Assembly (NCBI RefSeq): GCF_004799035.1
Contig: NZ_MWIO01000032.1
Location: forward strand, 55,939 to 119,938
Direction: 5' to 3'
DNA length: 64,000 nt
Source of the DNA: Rhodanobacter lindaniclasticus
Lineage (GTDB): Bacteria; Pseudomonadota; Gammaproteobacteria; Xanthomonadales; Rhodanobacteraceae
Shown: positions 21,429-32,363 of the stretch, in pieces
How positions within the stretch are numbered: position 1 is the first letter of the stretch
Layout of the letters: every line of letters begins with the position of its first letter
Notes under the pieces: generated by a model
Told to the model about the DNA's origin: nothing
Seen by the model: the letters and a program-made list of their open reading frames with translations, nothing else
Databases searched by the model: none
Translations under genes and position numbers: made by a program

Positions 21429-21457
21429 TTGTCACGAGTCCCCCGCTCGCGTATGAT
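21429..21457 (+). promoter_or_regulatory. Sigma-70 promoter of tRNA-Ser
   Basis: TTGTCA at 21429-21434, exactly 17 bp, then TATGAT at 21452-21457, about 32 bp upstream of the tRNA. A near-consensus promoter placed as expected. Confidence 0.7.
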
Positions 21458-21488
21458 TCGCGGCTCGCATGCGCCCATGCACCCGACC

Positions 21489-21631
<143 letters not shown>

Positions 21632-21754
21632 TGTAGACGAACCCACCGGTTCGACAAAATTGTCAGGAACAATTCTGGACAGCCGCAGGCTGGCCCTGGA
21701 GCGCGAAGCGCGGAAGGGTGAGGCCCAGGATGGGCCGAACAATCCCCACGGACG

Positions 21755-22561
21755 TCACGTTGCCTCGCCGCCTGTCAGAGCGGCGTTTTGCGCATCCGGC
21801 GTGGAGTGATGTGCCGGCACGTCCCCGGTCGCGGCGCGGGTCTCCGCGTCGCCCGGCGCGGCAGCCCGGTCCAGTTCCAGCACTCGCTCGATCGTCTCGG
21901 TCTGCTCCGGCGTACCGAATGGCGCGGTGAGGATGGGAGCCAGCAGGGAGACCAGCCTCGCCAGCAATTCGGTATCGTTGAACTTCTCGCCCTGGCTCAG
22001 GCTGGCGATGAGCTCCTGCATGTCTTCGCCGGCCAGCATGCCGGACAGCGCCTTCAACGCAAAATGCAGACGCAAGCCGAGTTCGCGGCGCGGCAGGGCC
22101 GGCAACGCACGCGAGAAAGCCTCGAAGAAGCGCCCGGAGATCGGCCGGTAATGCGCCTCGAGATAGCTGCGGATGAACGGTGACGGGTCGCTGTAGACAC
22201 GCCCGAGCAGCCGCATGAAGGCCGGTCCGGATGCGTCCCCGCGGCTGAGCCGGAATGCCGGAATGAACAGCATGGCCAGCACGGCGGCGGCATCCATGGC
22301 GAACGGCTGCTCCTGTTCGCAGGTGCTGAGCAATTGCAGCCGCTCGCGGTTGAGCCGATCCAGGCGCAGCGAAAGCACCTCCTGCATCAAGGCCTCCTTG
22401 CTGCCGAAGTGGTAATTCACGGCGGCCAGGTTGGCATCGGCGCGCGCCGTGACGTGGCGCAGCGACATGGCTTCGTAGCCACACTCGATGAACAGCCACT
22501 CGGTGGCCTCCAGCAGCCGCTTGCGGGTGTCGCCGTGGCTGTTGCGCTGGTTCCTGCTCAA
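21755..22561 (-). CDS. TetR/AcrR-family transcriptional regulator
   Basis: A 268-residue regulator with an N-terminal TetR helix-turn-helix (RKRLLEATEWLF to AAVNYHFGSKEALM, about residues 13-60) and a long ligand domain, ending in a low-complexity acidic tail. The only reasonable start is TTG at 22561 because no ATG precedes the HTH; the AAC-CAG-rich N terminus is consistent with it. It lies between tRNA-Ser and ppsA, reading toward the tRNA. No obvious palindromic operator is seen close by; ligand and targets are unknown. PpsA-adjacent position does not by itself imply control of ppsA. Confidence 0.85.
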   Translation of the reverse strand: MSRNQRNSHGDTRKRLLEATEWLFIECGYEAMSLRHVTARADANLAAVNYHFGSKEALMQEVLSLRLDRLNRERLQLLSTCEQEQPFAMDAAAVLAMLFIPAFRLSRGDASGPAFMRLLGRVYSDPSPFIRSYLEAHYRPISGRFFEAFSRALPALPRRELGLRLHFALKALSGMLAGEDMQELIASLSQGEKFNDTELLARLVSLLAPILTAPFGTPEQTETIERVLELDRAAAPGDAETRAATGDVPAHHSTPDAQNAALTGGEAT

Positions 22562-22722
22562 GATCCGCTGCTCCGCGCCGCGTCACGGGCACCATGCCTG
22601 CGGCGCTTCAAATGCAAAGTGGAAACAAACGCATGGAAGCTAACGTTGGCGCCCGCATCGGGCAAGCTGCGGCGCAAGAAGCCCGGCGCCGATGCCGGGC
22701 CGGCTCTGGATCTGGGGGACAC

Positions 22723-22756
22723 GGAAATGAAAGGGCCGGGTGATCCCGGCCCTTTC
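22723..22756 (-). terminator. Intrinsic terminator of ppsA
   Basis: A perfect 12 bp stem (22729-22740 with 22745-22756, loop TGAT) lies 42 bp beyond the ppsA stop; on the minus strand it is followed by ATTTCC. A second 7 bp GC-rich hairpin sits at 22681-22700. The rest of the 22562-22798 gap shows no gene. Confidence 0.65.
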
Positions 22757-22798
22757 CCGAAGCAGGCACCGACGTGCTGCCGGTGCGGCGCGATGGCG

Positions 22799-25171
<2,373 letters not shown>

Positions 25172-25399
25172 GAGTGTCTCCTCGGAAGGCGGAACGTGGG
25201 CAGCCGGTGCCACGGAGTTGCGGCGGGCGCGCTGCAAAGAACTGGTATTGTCCGCTGTCGATGGTGCGCAGCACAAGAAGACCAGTGCCGCGCGAAGTCA
25301 TTCCAACCGGATACCAGTCAACGCGCGTTCAACGCGGGACAGCGTTTTTCCCTTGCGCTAAGGTGCGAGTCAGTGCCCCCAGGACGGCGGAAGCCCCCC

Positions 25400-26215
25400 A
25401 TGCAGCGAACCGTGTTTTTCATTTCCGATTCCACTGGTATTACCGCCGAGACGATCGGCAACAGCATCCTGGCGCAGTTCGAGGGCGTCCAGTTCGACAA
25501 GCATCGGCTGCCGTTCACCGACAACCCGCACAAGGCCGAAGTGGCTGCATTGCGCATCAAGACCAATTACGCGCAAACCGGGCTGCGTCCGGTGGTGGTC
25601 AACACCATGGCCGACCGCGCGTTGTGCGACATCGTGGCCACCAGCGGCGCGCTGATGCTGGACGTGTTCGCGCCATTCATCGGCCCGCTGGAGGACGAAC
25701 TCCAGACGCGGCGTTCCGGTGCGGTGAATCGTTCCCATGGCATGGTCGACTTCGACAAGTACGAGGCGCGCATCAATGCCACCAACTACGCGTTGTCGCA
25801 TGACGACGGTATCGACGTGAATTACGACGATGCCGACCTGATCCTTGTCGGCGTGTCGCGCTCGGGCAAGACGCCGACCTGCCTGTACATGGCCTTGCAT
25901 TACGGCGTCCGCGCCGCCAACTATCCGCTGACCGACGAGGATCTGGAGAAGCTTGAGTTGCCAGCGCGCCTGCGACCGTTCAGGGACCGGCTCTACGGGC
26001 TGACCATCGACGCGGTTCGCCTCGCGCAGATTCGCGAACAGCGCCGCTCCGGCAGCCGCTATGCCACCCTCGCGCAGTGTCGCTGGGAACTGGAGCAGGC
26101 CGAACGACTGATGCGCCAGACCGGGATACCGAGCCTCAACACCACTCACGTGTCGATCGAGGAGATCGCCAGCAAGATCTTCGACCGCTTCGGCATCGAG
26201 CGGACCATGTTCTGA
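25400..26215 (+). CDS. ppsR: PEP synthase regulatory protein (bifunctional kinase/pyrophosphorylase)
   Basis: A DUF299/PSRP protein that inactivates PEP synthase by ADP-dependent threonine phosphorylation and reactivates it by Pi-dependent dephosphorylation. The 271-residue product has the family start RTVFFISDSTGITAE, the P-loop GVSRSGKTPTCLY (about residues 149-161) and the C-terminal LNTTHVSIEEIASKI. ATG 25400 fits the family; the reading frame happens to be open for 3 kb upstream, antisense to ppsA, which is an artefact of high GC. The 228 bp divergent gap with ppsA shows no clear promoter. Confidence 0.96.
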   Translation: MQRTVFFISDSTGITAETIGNSILAQFEGVQFDKHRLPFTDNPHKAEVAALRIKTNYAQTGLRPVVVNTMADRALCDIVATSGALMLDVFAPFIGPLEDELQTRRSGAVNRSHGMVDFDKYEARINATNYALSHDDGIDVNYDDADLILVGVSRSGKTPTCLYMALHYGVRAANYPLTDEDLEKLELPARLRPFRDRLYGLTIDAVRLAQIREQRRSGSRYATLAQCRWELEQAERLMRQTGIPSLNTTHVSIEEIASKIFDRFGIERTMF

Positions 26216-26241
26216 CCCTGACCGGAGTTTGTGCGCAGCCC

Positions 26242-26727
26242 ATGAGTGCCGTATTGGACAATCGAAACAGCCTGCTGCCCGGAAGGTTCGAGACCCTGAT
26301 GGGCCTGTACGCGGAGAACTACCATCGCCTCGCGCGGCTGTTCGCGCCACAGGAGCTCGCCGCCGGCCACTACGTGTCCAGCGTCGACGACGGCCTGGAC
26401 GTGCACCTGCAAGTGCAGGAACACCACCCGTACACCATCGAACTGGAACTCACCTACGGTTTCGTCGATGCGCACACCGGCCACCGGGCGCCTTCGGCCC
26501 AGTTGCGCATGTACACCGACGCGCATGTCGCCGAGGCCTTGCACTGCCATCCCGGCCGGCACCTGTGGCAGGTGCTGGGGCCGTTTTCGCCCGTGCATTC
26601 GGTATTCCAGCATCGCCTGCGCATGAACCGCTTCCTGACCCGATGGCTGGAGTACCTGGCCGAACAGGGACACTCCATCGGCACGCTGGAGCCGCAACCG
26701 GAGTCGTGCGAGCGCGGTCCGGAGTAG
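26242..26727 (+). CDS. DUF1249 family protein (YqiB-like)
   Basis: A 161-residue protein of the DUF1249 family (E. coli YqiB), found widely in gammaproteobacteria, with no known activity. Recognisable parts are the N-terminal FETLMGLYAENYHRLARLF helix, the ELELTYGF and DAHVAEALHC blocks and the terminal NRFLTRWLEYL helix. ATG 26242 follows ppsR by 26 bp and the two are probably cotranscribed. In E. coli yqiB sits beside nudF and cpdA, so the neighbourhood is not conserved. Confidence 0.8.
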   Translation: MSAVLDNRNSLLPGRFETLMGLYAENYHRLARLFAPQELAAGHYVSSVDDGLDVHLQVQEHHPYTIELELTYGFVDAHTGHRAPSAQLRMYTDAHVAEALHCHPGRHLWQVLGPFSPVHSVFQHRLRMNRFLTRWLEYLAEQGHSIGTLEPQPESCERGPE

Positions 26728-26776
26728 CGGTCCCATTGCAGGGTGCGGCCATGGCGGGCGCACGGACCCGCACAAC

Positions 26777-26800
26777 AAAAAACCCGCGCGAGGCGGGTTT
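26777..26800 (-). terminator. Terminator of the minus-strand tRNA operon
   Basis: An 8 bp stem (26780-26787 with 26793-26800, loop of 5) followed on the minus strand by six T residues. It lies 14 bp beyond the CCA end of tRNA-Asp and may also stop plus-strand transcripts from the DUF1249 gene. Confidence 0.8.
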
Positions 26801-26814
26801 CGTGTCTTGAATGA

Positions 26815-26891
26815 TGGCGGAGTGGACGGGACTCGAACCCGCGACCTCCGGCGTGACAGGCCAGCATTCTAACCAACTGAACTACCACTCC
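26815..26891 (-). tRNA. tRNA-Asp (anticodon GTC), copy 2
   Basis: The reverse complement folds with acceptor arms GGAGTGG/CCACTCC, encoded CCA and loop CTGTCAC. The body appears identical to copy 1 at 14375-14451. It is the last gene of an Ala-Glu-Asp tRNA operon. Confidence 0.97.
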
Positions 26892-26927
26892 GCAGTTGCA
26901 ACAGCTTCCAGCTTGCGTGGTCCAACT

Positions 26928-27003
26928 TGGCGTCCCCACGGGGATTCGAACCCCGGTCGTCACCGTGAAAGGGTGATGTCCTAGGCCTCTAGACGATGGG
27001 GAC
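26928..27003 (-). tRNA. tRNA-Glu (anticodon TTC)
   Basis: Reverse complement has acceptor arms GTCCCCA/TGGGGAC, encoded CCA and anticodon loop CTTTCAC, giving TTC. Middle gene of the operon. Confidence 0.97.
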
Positions 27004-27071
27004 GTTGCTTTTTCGAAAAACCCGCAGTGGAAGTGCGGGCTCTCGCAAAGGACTTGCCTTGGGTCAAACGT

Positions 27072-27147
27072 TGGTGGAGCCAGGCGGGATCGAACCGCCG
27101 ACCTCCTGCATGCCATGCAGGCGCTCTCCCAGCTGAGCTATGGCCCC
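27072..27147 (-). tRNA. tRNA-Ala (anticodon GGC)
   Basis: Reverse complement has acceptor arms GGGGCCA/TGGCTCC (one G-T pair), encoded CCA and loop ATGGCAT, giving GGC. First gene of the operon, 18 bp downstream of the -10 element. Confidence 0.97.
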
Positions 27148-27164
27148 GCCGCTGGAAGCCGAGA

Positions 27165-27193
27165 AGAATAGGGTGGGGCCGCTGGTCCGTCAA
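27165..27193 (-). promoter_or_regulatory. Sigma-70 promoter of the tRNA-Ala-Glu-Asp operon
   Basis: On the minus strand TTGACG (27188-27193), a 17 bp spacer and TATTCT (27165-27170) form a strong promoter. The -10 is followed by TCTCGGC, and an A-rich tract lies just upstream of the -35 (27194-27200), resembling an UP element. Confidence 0.75.
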
Positions 27194-27317
27194 GCTTTTT
27201 TTCGACGGAGCGACGTGTGCGCGTCGTCACGCGCCGTCGGGTTCGTGGTGGTGCGGACGCGATCTTTGCCGACGCTCCTTTATGCTGCGGTGACGAAGAC
27301 CACAACAAAGGCAGTCG

Positions 27318-29084
27318 ATGCACGAAATCGGTTTCATCCGAGATCTGGCCGTGGTGATGCTGGTGGCCGGGGCTACCACGATCCTGTTCCAGCGCATGCG
27401 CCAGCCGGTGCTGCTCGGTTACATCCTGGCGGGCGTGCTGATCGGCCCGCACACTCCCGGCGTGCTGGTCGGCGACGCGCGCACGATCGACGACATATCC
27501 AACCTCGGCGTGGTGCTGCTGATGTTCACGCTGGGTCTGGAGTTCAGCGTGCGCAAGCTGCGCGACGTGGGCATCGGCATGCTGCTGGTGGCCGTGGGCG
27601 AGGTGGGCCTGATGCTGTGGATCGGCTACGGCATCGGCAGCCTGTTTGGCTGGAAGGGCATGGACGCGCTGTTTCTCGGTGCGATCATCTCGTTGTCCTC
27701 GACCATGGTGGCGACGCGTACCTTGTCCGAGCTGGGCCAGCGCCGGCAGCCGTTCGCGCAATTGGTGGTGGGCCTGCTGGTGGCCGAAGACATGCTGGCC
27801 ATCGTCATGCTGACTTTGCTCACCGCCGTGGCCATCGGTGGTTCGGTGCAGGCGGAAGCGGCGTTTACGTTGATCGGCCACCTGGGTCTGTTCGTGGTGG
27901 TCGGCATGATCCTGGGCCTGCTGCTGTTGCCGCGGCTGGTGGACTACGTGGCCGGCTTCGGGCGCGACGAAACCCTGCTGGTCAGTGCGCTGGGCATCTG
28001 TTTCGGCGCCAGCCTGGTCGCGGTATGGATGGGCTTCAGTGTGGCGCTGGGTGCTTTCCTGGCGGGCGCGGTGGTGGCCGAGTCGCGCAGCTCCGGCCGG
28101 GTGGTGCATCTGGTCGAGCCCTTGCGCGACATGTTCGCCGCGCTGTTCTTCGTGGCGATCGGGCTGAAGATCGACCCGGCCATGCTGTGGCAGTACGCGG
28201 TGCCTGCCTTGCTGATTGCCGGGGTGGTGATCATCGGCAAGACCCTGGCCTGCAGCCTCGGCGTGCTGGTGGTCGGGCATGAGCCGCGCACTGCGTTGCG
28301 GGCCGGGCTGGGCATGGCGCAGATCGGCGAGTTCTCGTTCGTGATCGCCACGCTCGGCCTTTCGCTGGGCGTGATCAGCGACTTCATCTATCCGGTGGCG
28401 GTCGCGGTATCGGTATTGTGCATGGCGTTGTCACCTTATCTCTCGCGCTCGGGCGATCGCGTGGCCAGCGGGTTGCGCCGGGTCACGCCGCGCTCGGTGC
28501 AATTGCTGGCCACCAGTTACAGCGGCTGGCTGGAACATCTCAAGCCGGTGAACGAAAACGCCACGCTGGCGGCGATCCTGCGGCGCCTGCTGTGGCACAT
28601 CGCGGTGAACATCCTGCTGGTGGTGACCTTGTTCATGGTCGGCGCCTATGTCAACGCGCATGGCTGGACCTGGTTCTCCACCGTGGGCATCGGACGCGAG
28701 ATGCGGCACACGATGATCTGGGCGTGCGCGCTGTTCCTCTCCCTGCCGATGCTGATTGCGGTCTATCGCAAGGCCGGCGCGCTGGGCATGCTGCTCGCCG
28801 AGATCGGCATACGCGAGAGCTTTGCCAGGTCCTATACGCACGCCATCCGCAACATCCTGGCGAGGGTGATCCCGCTGGCCACGCTGTTGCTGCTGGGCAT
28901 CCTGTTGAGCGCGCTGGGCTCGGCGATCCTGCCACCGCGCGGCATCGCCATTTTTCTGCTGGTGGTGGGTGCGGTACTGTCCGTGGTGCTGTGGCGGGGC
29001 CTGGTGCACATGCATGCGCGCCTGCAGGCGGCCTTGAAGGAAACCCTGGACAAGCCGGAGCCGCCGGTGGATGGCGCCGGCTGA
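27318..29084 (+). CDS. CPA2-family cation:proton antiporter (KefB/YbaL-like) lacking an RCK domain
   Basis: A 588-residue inner-membrane transporter. The first 380 residues form the Na+/H+-exchanger domain with about 12 helices and family motifs GYILAGVLIGPHTPG, GLEFSVRKL, the VAEDMLAIVML helix with the paired acidic residues, and LRDMFAALFFVAIGL. Instead of the cytosolic NAD-binding TrkA_N/RCK domain of KefB, KefC and YbaL, the C-terminal 190 residues hold four or so extra membrane helices and a short charged tail. It is probably a K+ or Na+/H+ antiporter; ion and regulation cannot be told. ATG 27318 is the first start and no close ribosome binding site is strong. Confidence 0.85.
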   Translation: MHEIGFIRDLAVVMLVAGATTILFQRMRQPVLLGYILAGVLIGPHTPGVLVGDARTIDDISNLGVVLLMFTLGLEFSVRKLRDVGIGMLLVAVGEVGLMLWIGYGIGSLFGWKGMDALFLGAIISLSSTMVATRTLSELGQRRQPFAQLVVGLLVAEDMLAIVMLTLLTAVAIGGSVQAEAAFTLIGHLGLFVVVGMILGLLLLPRLVDYVAGFGRDETLLVSALGICFGASLVAVWMGFSVALGAFLAGAVVAESRSSGRVVHLVEPLRDMFAALFFVAIGLKIDPAMLWQYAVPALLIAGVVIIGKTLACSLGVLVVGHEPRTALRAGLGMAQIGEFSFVIATLGLSLGVISDFIYPVAVAVSVLCMALSPYLSRSGDRVASGLRRVTPRSVQLLATSYSGWLEHLKPVNENATLAAILRRLLWHIAVNILLVVTLFMVGAYVNAHGWTWFSTVGIGREMRHTMIWACALFLSLPMLIAVYRKAGALGMLLAEIGIRESFARSYTHAIRNILARVIPLATLLLLGILLSALGSAILPPRGIAIFLLVVGAVLSVVLWRGLVHMHARLQAALKETLDKPEPPVDGAG

Positions 29085-29258
29085 AGGCGGGGCCGGCGGG
29101 CGCCGATGTCCCGGGCGGCGCTGAACCTTTATGCCGTCTGACGGTCACAAGCGCCGATCGTTGCCAAGAACACCCCGGCACCGCACAATGCGTCGCCTGC
29201 CTCCAATGCGGGGTCCAGCCGGACTTGCCGGCATTTCCATTTCATGAGGGAGTTACAA

Positions 29259-30017
29259 ATGAAGCACTTTCTGCGTCCCACGTTGACGGCGGTTGCGATG
29301 GCCGTCGCGCTGGGCATGACGACGGGCGCATTCGCCCAGGCCGCCAAGACTGGCGCCGCCGCCCCCGTCGACAAGGCCAAGGCCAGCTACGTGTTCGGCT
29401 ACTACAAGATGGGCGAGAGCGTGCCGCCCATCCTGCGCGAGGAGATGGATCCCGCCGCCGTGGCCCGTGGCGTGCAGGCAGCCTTGTCCGGCCAGAAGTC
29501 GACGGTCAGCGAGGCGGAAGCCAAGCAGGTCTATGAGGCCTTCATGACCAAGGTGCAGGCCAAGTTCGAGGCCGAGCGCGCCCAGGAAGCGGCCAAGAAC
29601 AAGGCTGAGGGCGATGCGTTCTTTGCCAAGAACAAGAACGCTCCGGGCGTGAAGACCACGGCCTCCGGCCTGCAGTACCAGGTGATCACTCCGGGTACCG
29701 GCGCTCGCCCGGGCCCGAACGACACGGTGGAGATCAACTACACCGGTTCGTTCCTGGATGGCCAGGTGTTCGATGCCTCCGCCAAGCATGGTCCGAAGCC
29801 GGCCTCGATCCCGGTCGCCAACGTGATCCCCGGTTTCCGCGAGGGCCTGCAGCTGATGCAGGTGGGCGGCCACTACAAACTGTTCATTCCGGCGTCGCTC
29901 GCCTATGGTGCCGAGCCGCAGCCGCCGATGCCGCCCAATGCCACGCTGATTTTCGACGTGACCTTGGTCAAGACGGCTGCAACGCCGGCCGGGTCCAGCG
30001 GTTCCGACGGCCAGTAA
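29259..30017 (+). CDS. FKBP-type peptidyl-prolyl isomerase (FkpA/Mip-like), periplasmic
   Basis: A 252-residue secreted isomerase. It has a cleavable signal peptide (about residues 1-24, ending GAFAQA), an N-terminal dimerisation/helical region rich in Ala, Glu and Lys, and a C-terminal FKBP domain ([12 protein letters not shown] to IFDVTLV, about 131-238) with [14 protein letters not shown] and [12 protein letters not shown] 29259 is preceded by GAGGGAG at 29246-29252. A strong terminator follows. Likely role is folding of envelope proteins. In the FKBP active site most usual aromatic residues are kept. Confidence 0.92.
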   Translation: MKHFLRPTLTAVAMAVALGMTTGAFAQAAKTGAAAPVDKAKASYVFGYYKMGESVPPILREEMDPAAVARGVQAALSGQKSTVSEAEAKQVYEAFMTKVQAKFEAERAQEAAKNKAEGDAFFAKNKNAPGVKTTASGLQYQVITPGTGARPGPNDTVEINYTGSFLDGQVFDASAKHGPKPASIPVANVIPGFREGLQLMQVGGHYKLFIPASLAYGAEPQPPMPPNATLIFDVTLVKTAATPAGSSGSDGQ

Positions 30018-30040
30018 TCGGCCGGTCGCAGCAGCTCATC

Positions 30041-30074
30041 GAAGGGCGCGAAGCGATTCGCGCCCTTTCTTTTT
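30041..30074 (+). terminator. Intrinsic terminator after the FKBP gene
   Basis: A perfect 11 bp stem (30042-30052 with 30057-30067), GCGA tetraloop and a TCTTTTT tail, 24 bp after the stop codon. Confidence 0.88.
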
Positions 30075-30153
30075 GCGCCGCGTTCCGCCATCGCGATGGC
30101 GAGGTTGGAACGAGGTTAGAATATGCGGTTCGCTTTCCGGGAAACTCATTGCG

Positions 30154-31500
30154 ATGATGAAGGTAACGATCTTCGGTACCGGCTATGTCGGACTGGTTAC
30201 TGGCGCCTGCCTGGCGGAAATGGGCAATCACGTCGTCTGCGTCGACATCGACGAGGCGAAGGTGGAACGTCTCAAGCAGGGCGTGATCCCGATCTTCGAA
30301 CCGGGCCTGGACGCCATCGTACGGCGCAATCATGCCGAAGGTCGGCTCGACTTCACCACCGACGCGGCCACCGCGATCGCCCACGGCGAGTTGATCTTCA
30401 TCGCGGTGGGTACGCCACCTGACGAGGACGGCAGCGCGGATCTCAGCTATGTATTGGCGGTGGCGCGCAGTGTGGGCCAGCACCTGGATCGCTACGTGGT
30501 GGTGGTCAACAAGTCGACGGTACCGGTGGGCACGGCCGATCGCGTGCGCGAAACGGTGGCGGCGGAACTGGCCGCGCGCAAGGCCTCGGTCGAGTTCGAC
30601 GTGGTCTCCAATCCGGAATTCCTCAAGGAAGGCGCGGCGGTGGAGGATTGCCTGCGTCCGGACCGCATCATCGTGGGCTCGTCGAGTCCGCGCGCGGTGG
30701 CGGTGCTGCGCCGTCTGTATGCGCCGTTCAATCGCAATCACGAACGCCTGGTGGTGATGGACGAGCGCTCGGCCGAACTGACCAAATACGCCGCCAACGC
30801 GATGCTGGCGACCAAGATCAGTTTCATGAACGAGATCGCGAATATTGCCGAGCGGGTCGGTGCCGACGTGGAACTGGTACGCCGGGGCATCGGCGCCGAT
30901 CCGCGCATCGGCTACCACTTCATCTACCCCGGTGCGGGTTACGGCGGCTCGTGCTTCCCCAAGGACGTGCAGGCGCTGGAACGCACGGCCAGCAGCCACG
31001 GTTACCAGGCCCAGCTGCTTGACGCGGTTGAGGCGGTCAACCGTCGGCAGAAGGGCAAGCTGTTCGAATTGATCTCGCGTCATTTCGGCGGCGAGTTGCG
31101 CGGCAAGACGATCGCGGTGTGGGGCCTGGCCTTCAAGCCCAACACCGACGACATGCGCGAGGCGCCCAGCCGGCCGTTGCTGGAGGCCTTGTGGCAGGCC
31201 GGCGCCAGGGTGCGAGCGTTCGACCCGGAGGCGCAGGCGGAAACCCGGCGTCTGTATGGCGAGCGCGACGACCTGTTGCTGTGCGAGGACGCGACCACGG
31301 CGGCCCAGGGTGCTGACGCACTGGTCGTGGTGACCGAATGGAAGGCATTCCGCAGCCCGGACTTCGTGCGTCTTCGCGACACCCTGGCTGGCGCGGTGAT
31401 CTTCGATGGTCGCAACCTGTACGATCCGGCCGCAGTGGAAGAGGCGGGTCTGGCGTACTACGGCATCGGCCGCGGCCGCAGCCTGCAGGTGACGCGGTGA
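30154..31500 (+). CDS. ugd: UDP-glucose 6-dehydrogenase
   Basis: Oxidises UDP-glucose to UDP-glucuronate in two NAD-dependent steps, for exopolysaccharide or lipid A sugar synthesis. The 448-residue product has the NAD-binding motif [11 protein letters not shown], the catalytic Cys in [10 protein letters not shown] (about residue 269), the catalytic Lys in [10 protein letters not shown], and the UDP-binding C-terminal domain ([16 protein letters not shown]). ATG 30154 (or 30157) follows GGGAAA at 30139-30144. A -10-like TAGAAT at 30117-30122 lacks a clear -35. The slyX start overlaps its stop. Confidence 0.97.
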   Translation: MMKVTIFGTGYVGLVTGACLAEMGNHVVCVDIDEAKVERLKQGVIPIFEPGLDAIVRRNHAEGRLDFTTDAATAIAHGELIFIAVGTPPDEDGSADLSYVLAVARSVGQHLDRYVVVVNKSTVPVGTADRVRETVAAELAARKASVEFDVVSNPEFLKEGAAVEDCLRPDRIIVGSSSPRAVAVLRRLYAPFNRNHERLVVMDERSAELTKYAANAMLATKISFMNEIANIAERVGADVELVRRGIGADPRIGYHFIYPGAGYGGSCFPKDVQALERTASSHGYQAQLLDAVEAVNRRQKGKLFELISRHFGGELRGKTIAVWGLAFKPNTDDMREAPSRPLLEALWQAGARVRAFDPEAQAETRRLYGERDDLLLCEDATTAAQGADALVVVTEWKAFRSPDFVRLRDTLAGAVIFDGRNLYDPAAVEEAGLAYYGIGRGRSLQVTR

Positions 31501-31721
31501 GCGCGACGGACGAGGCGGTCATGCGGCGGCTGGACGAGATGGAAGTCAAGCTGACCTTCGTCGACGATGCCGTGCAGGCGTTGACCACGGCGGACGCCGA
31601 TCAGTCGCAGCGCCTCGCCGCCCTGGAACGCGCCCTGCGCGACCTGCGTGGCGAGATCGCCTCCATGCGCGTGGCGCAGGGCAGCGATCCCCACGATGAA
31701 CCGCCACCGCCGCATTACTGA
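31497..31721 (+). CDS. slyX: SlyX family protein
   Basis: A 74-residue protein that is one predicted coiled coil ([16 protein letters not shown] to LRDLRGEI) followed by the family's terminal PPPPHY tail. The best start is GTG 31497, which overlaps the ugd stop (GTGA), so translation is probably coupled; the first ATG is eight codons later at 31521. E. coli slyX lies next to the SlyD isomerase gene, and here an FKBP isomerase is two genes upstream. Biochemical function is unknown. Confidence 0.88.
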   Translation: MSATDEAVMRRLDEMEVKLTFVDDAVQALTTADADQSQRLAALERALRDLRGEIASMRVAQGSDPHDEPPPPHY

Positions 31722-31759
31722 GACCGGCCCGCCCGGGCCCACAGCCACGGAACACTCGC

Positions 31760-32296
31760 ATGGCCGAATCCCTGCGCGACCAGCTGCTCAAGAGCGGCAT
31801 CGTCAAGAAGGTGCAACCTGACCGCGGCCGCGAACCGAAGCGTCCCGCCGGCAAACCGCCGGCAGCACCGGCGCGGTCGCGAACCGCACAGGAGATCGAC
31901 CTGGCCAAGGCCTACGCGTTGCGCGGCCAGGCCGAAGCGCGCGAGCGCAAGCAGGCCGAGCGGGAGGCCGCCGAACAGGCCCGATTGCGGCGCGAGCGCA
32001 AGCTGCGCATCCAGCAACTGCTGGACGGCAAGGCGTTGAACAAGGCCGATGCCGACCTGGTGCGCAACTTCGAGTACGCCGGCAAGATTCGCCGCATCCA
32101 TGTCGATGCGGCGCAGCTGGCGGCGCTCAACGCCGGCGAACTGGGTGTGGTGCAGCATGCCGGTCGCTACCTGCTGGTGGGCCGCGACACGGCCGAGCAG
32201 CTGCGCGAGCTGGACGCCAATCACGTCGCCTTGCTGGTGGCGCCGGGCGGCGCCGGCATGGATGACGATGGCGTACCCCACGACCTGATGTGGTAG
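31760..32296 (+). CDS. DUF2058 family protein (YaiL-like)
   Basis: A 178-residue basic, Arg/Glu/Ala-rich protein of DUF2058, whose E. coli member YaiL is described as a nucleoprotein/polynucleotide-associated protein. The N-terminal SLRDQLLKSGIVKK helix, a charged helical middle (about residues 45-90) and a C-terminal beta domain (NFEYAGKIRRIHV to NHVALLVAP) are family features. It follows slyX by 38 bp and converges on the fadB-like gene, separated by two REP-like hairpins. Confidence 0.85.
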   Translation: MAESLRDQLLKSGIVKKVQPDRGREPKRPAGKPPAAPARSRTAQEIDLAKAYALRGQAEARERKQAEREAAEQARLRRERKLRIQQLLDGKALNKADADLVRNFEYAGKIRRIHVDAAQLAALNAGELGVVQHAGRYLLVGRDTAEQLRELDANHVALLVAPGGAGMDDDGVPHDLMW

Positions 32297-32305
32297 TCCC
32301 GGGGC

Positions 32306-32356
32306 AGGGCGGGCATCGCCCGCCTCACTGCGGAAGCAGGGCGGACATTGCCCGCC
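32306..32356. repeat. Two direct REP-like hairpins between convergent genes
   Basis: AGGGCGGGCATCGCCCGCC (32306-32324) and AGGGCGGACATTGCCCGCC (32338-32356) are two copies in the same orientation, each able to form a 7 bp hairpin. The same motif appears as an inverted pair at 50458-50521. The location between the convergent DUF2058 and fadB-like genes suits a transcript-end stem-loop. Confidence 0.75.
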
Positions 32357-32363
32357 GCGTGAT

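Noticed and set aside
25172..25399. Divergent promoters for ppsA and ppsR
   Set aside because: Several TTGAAC- and TTGACT-like hexamers exist, but none has a -10 at 16-18 bp; I cannot support a position.
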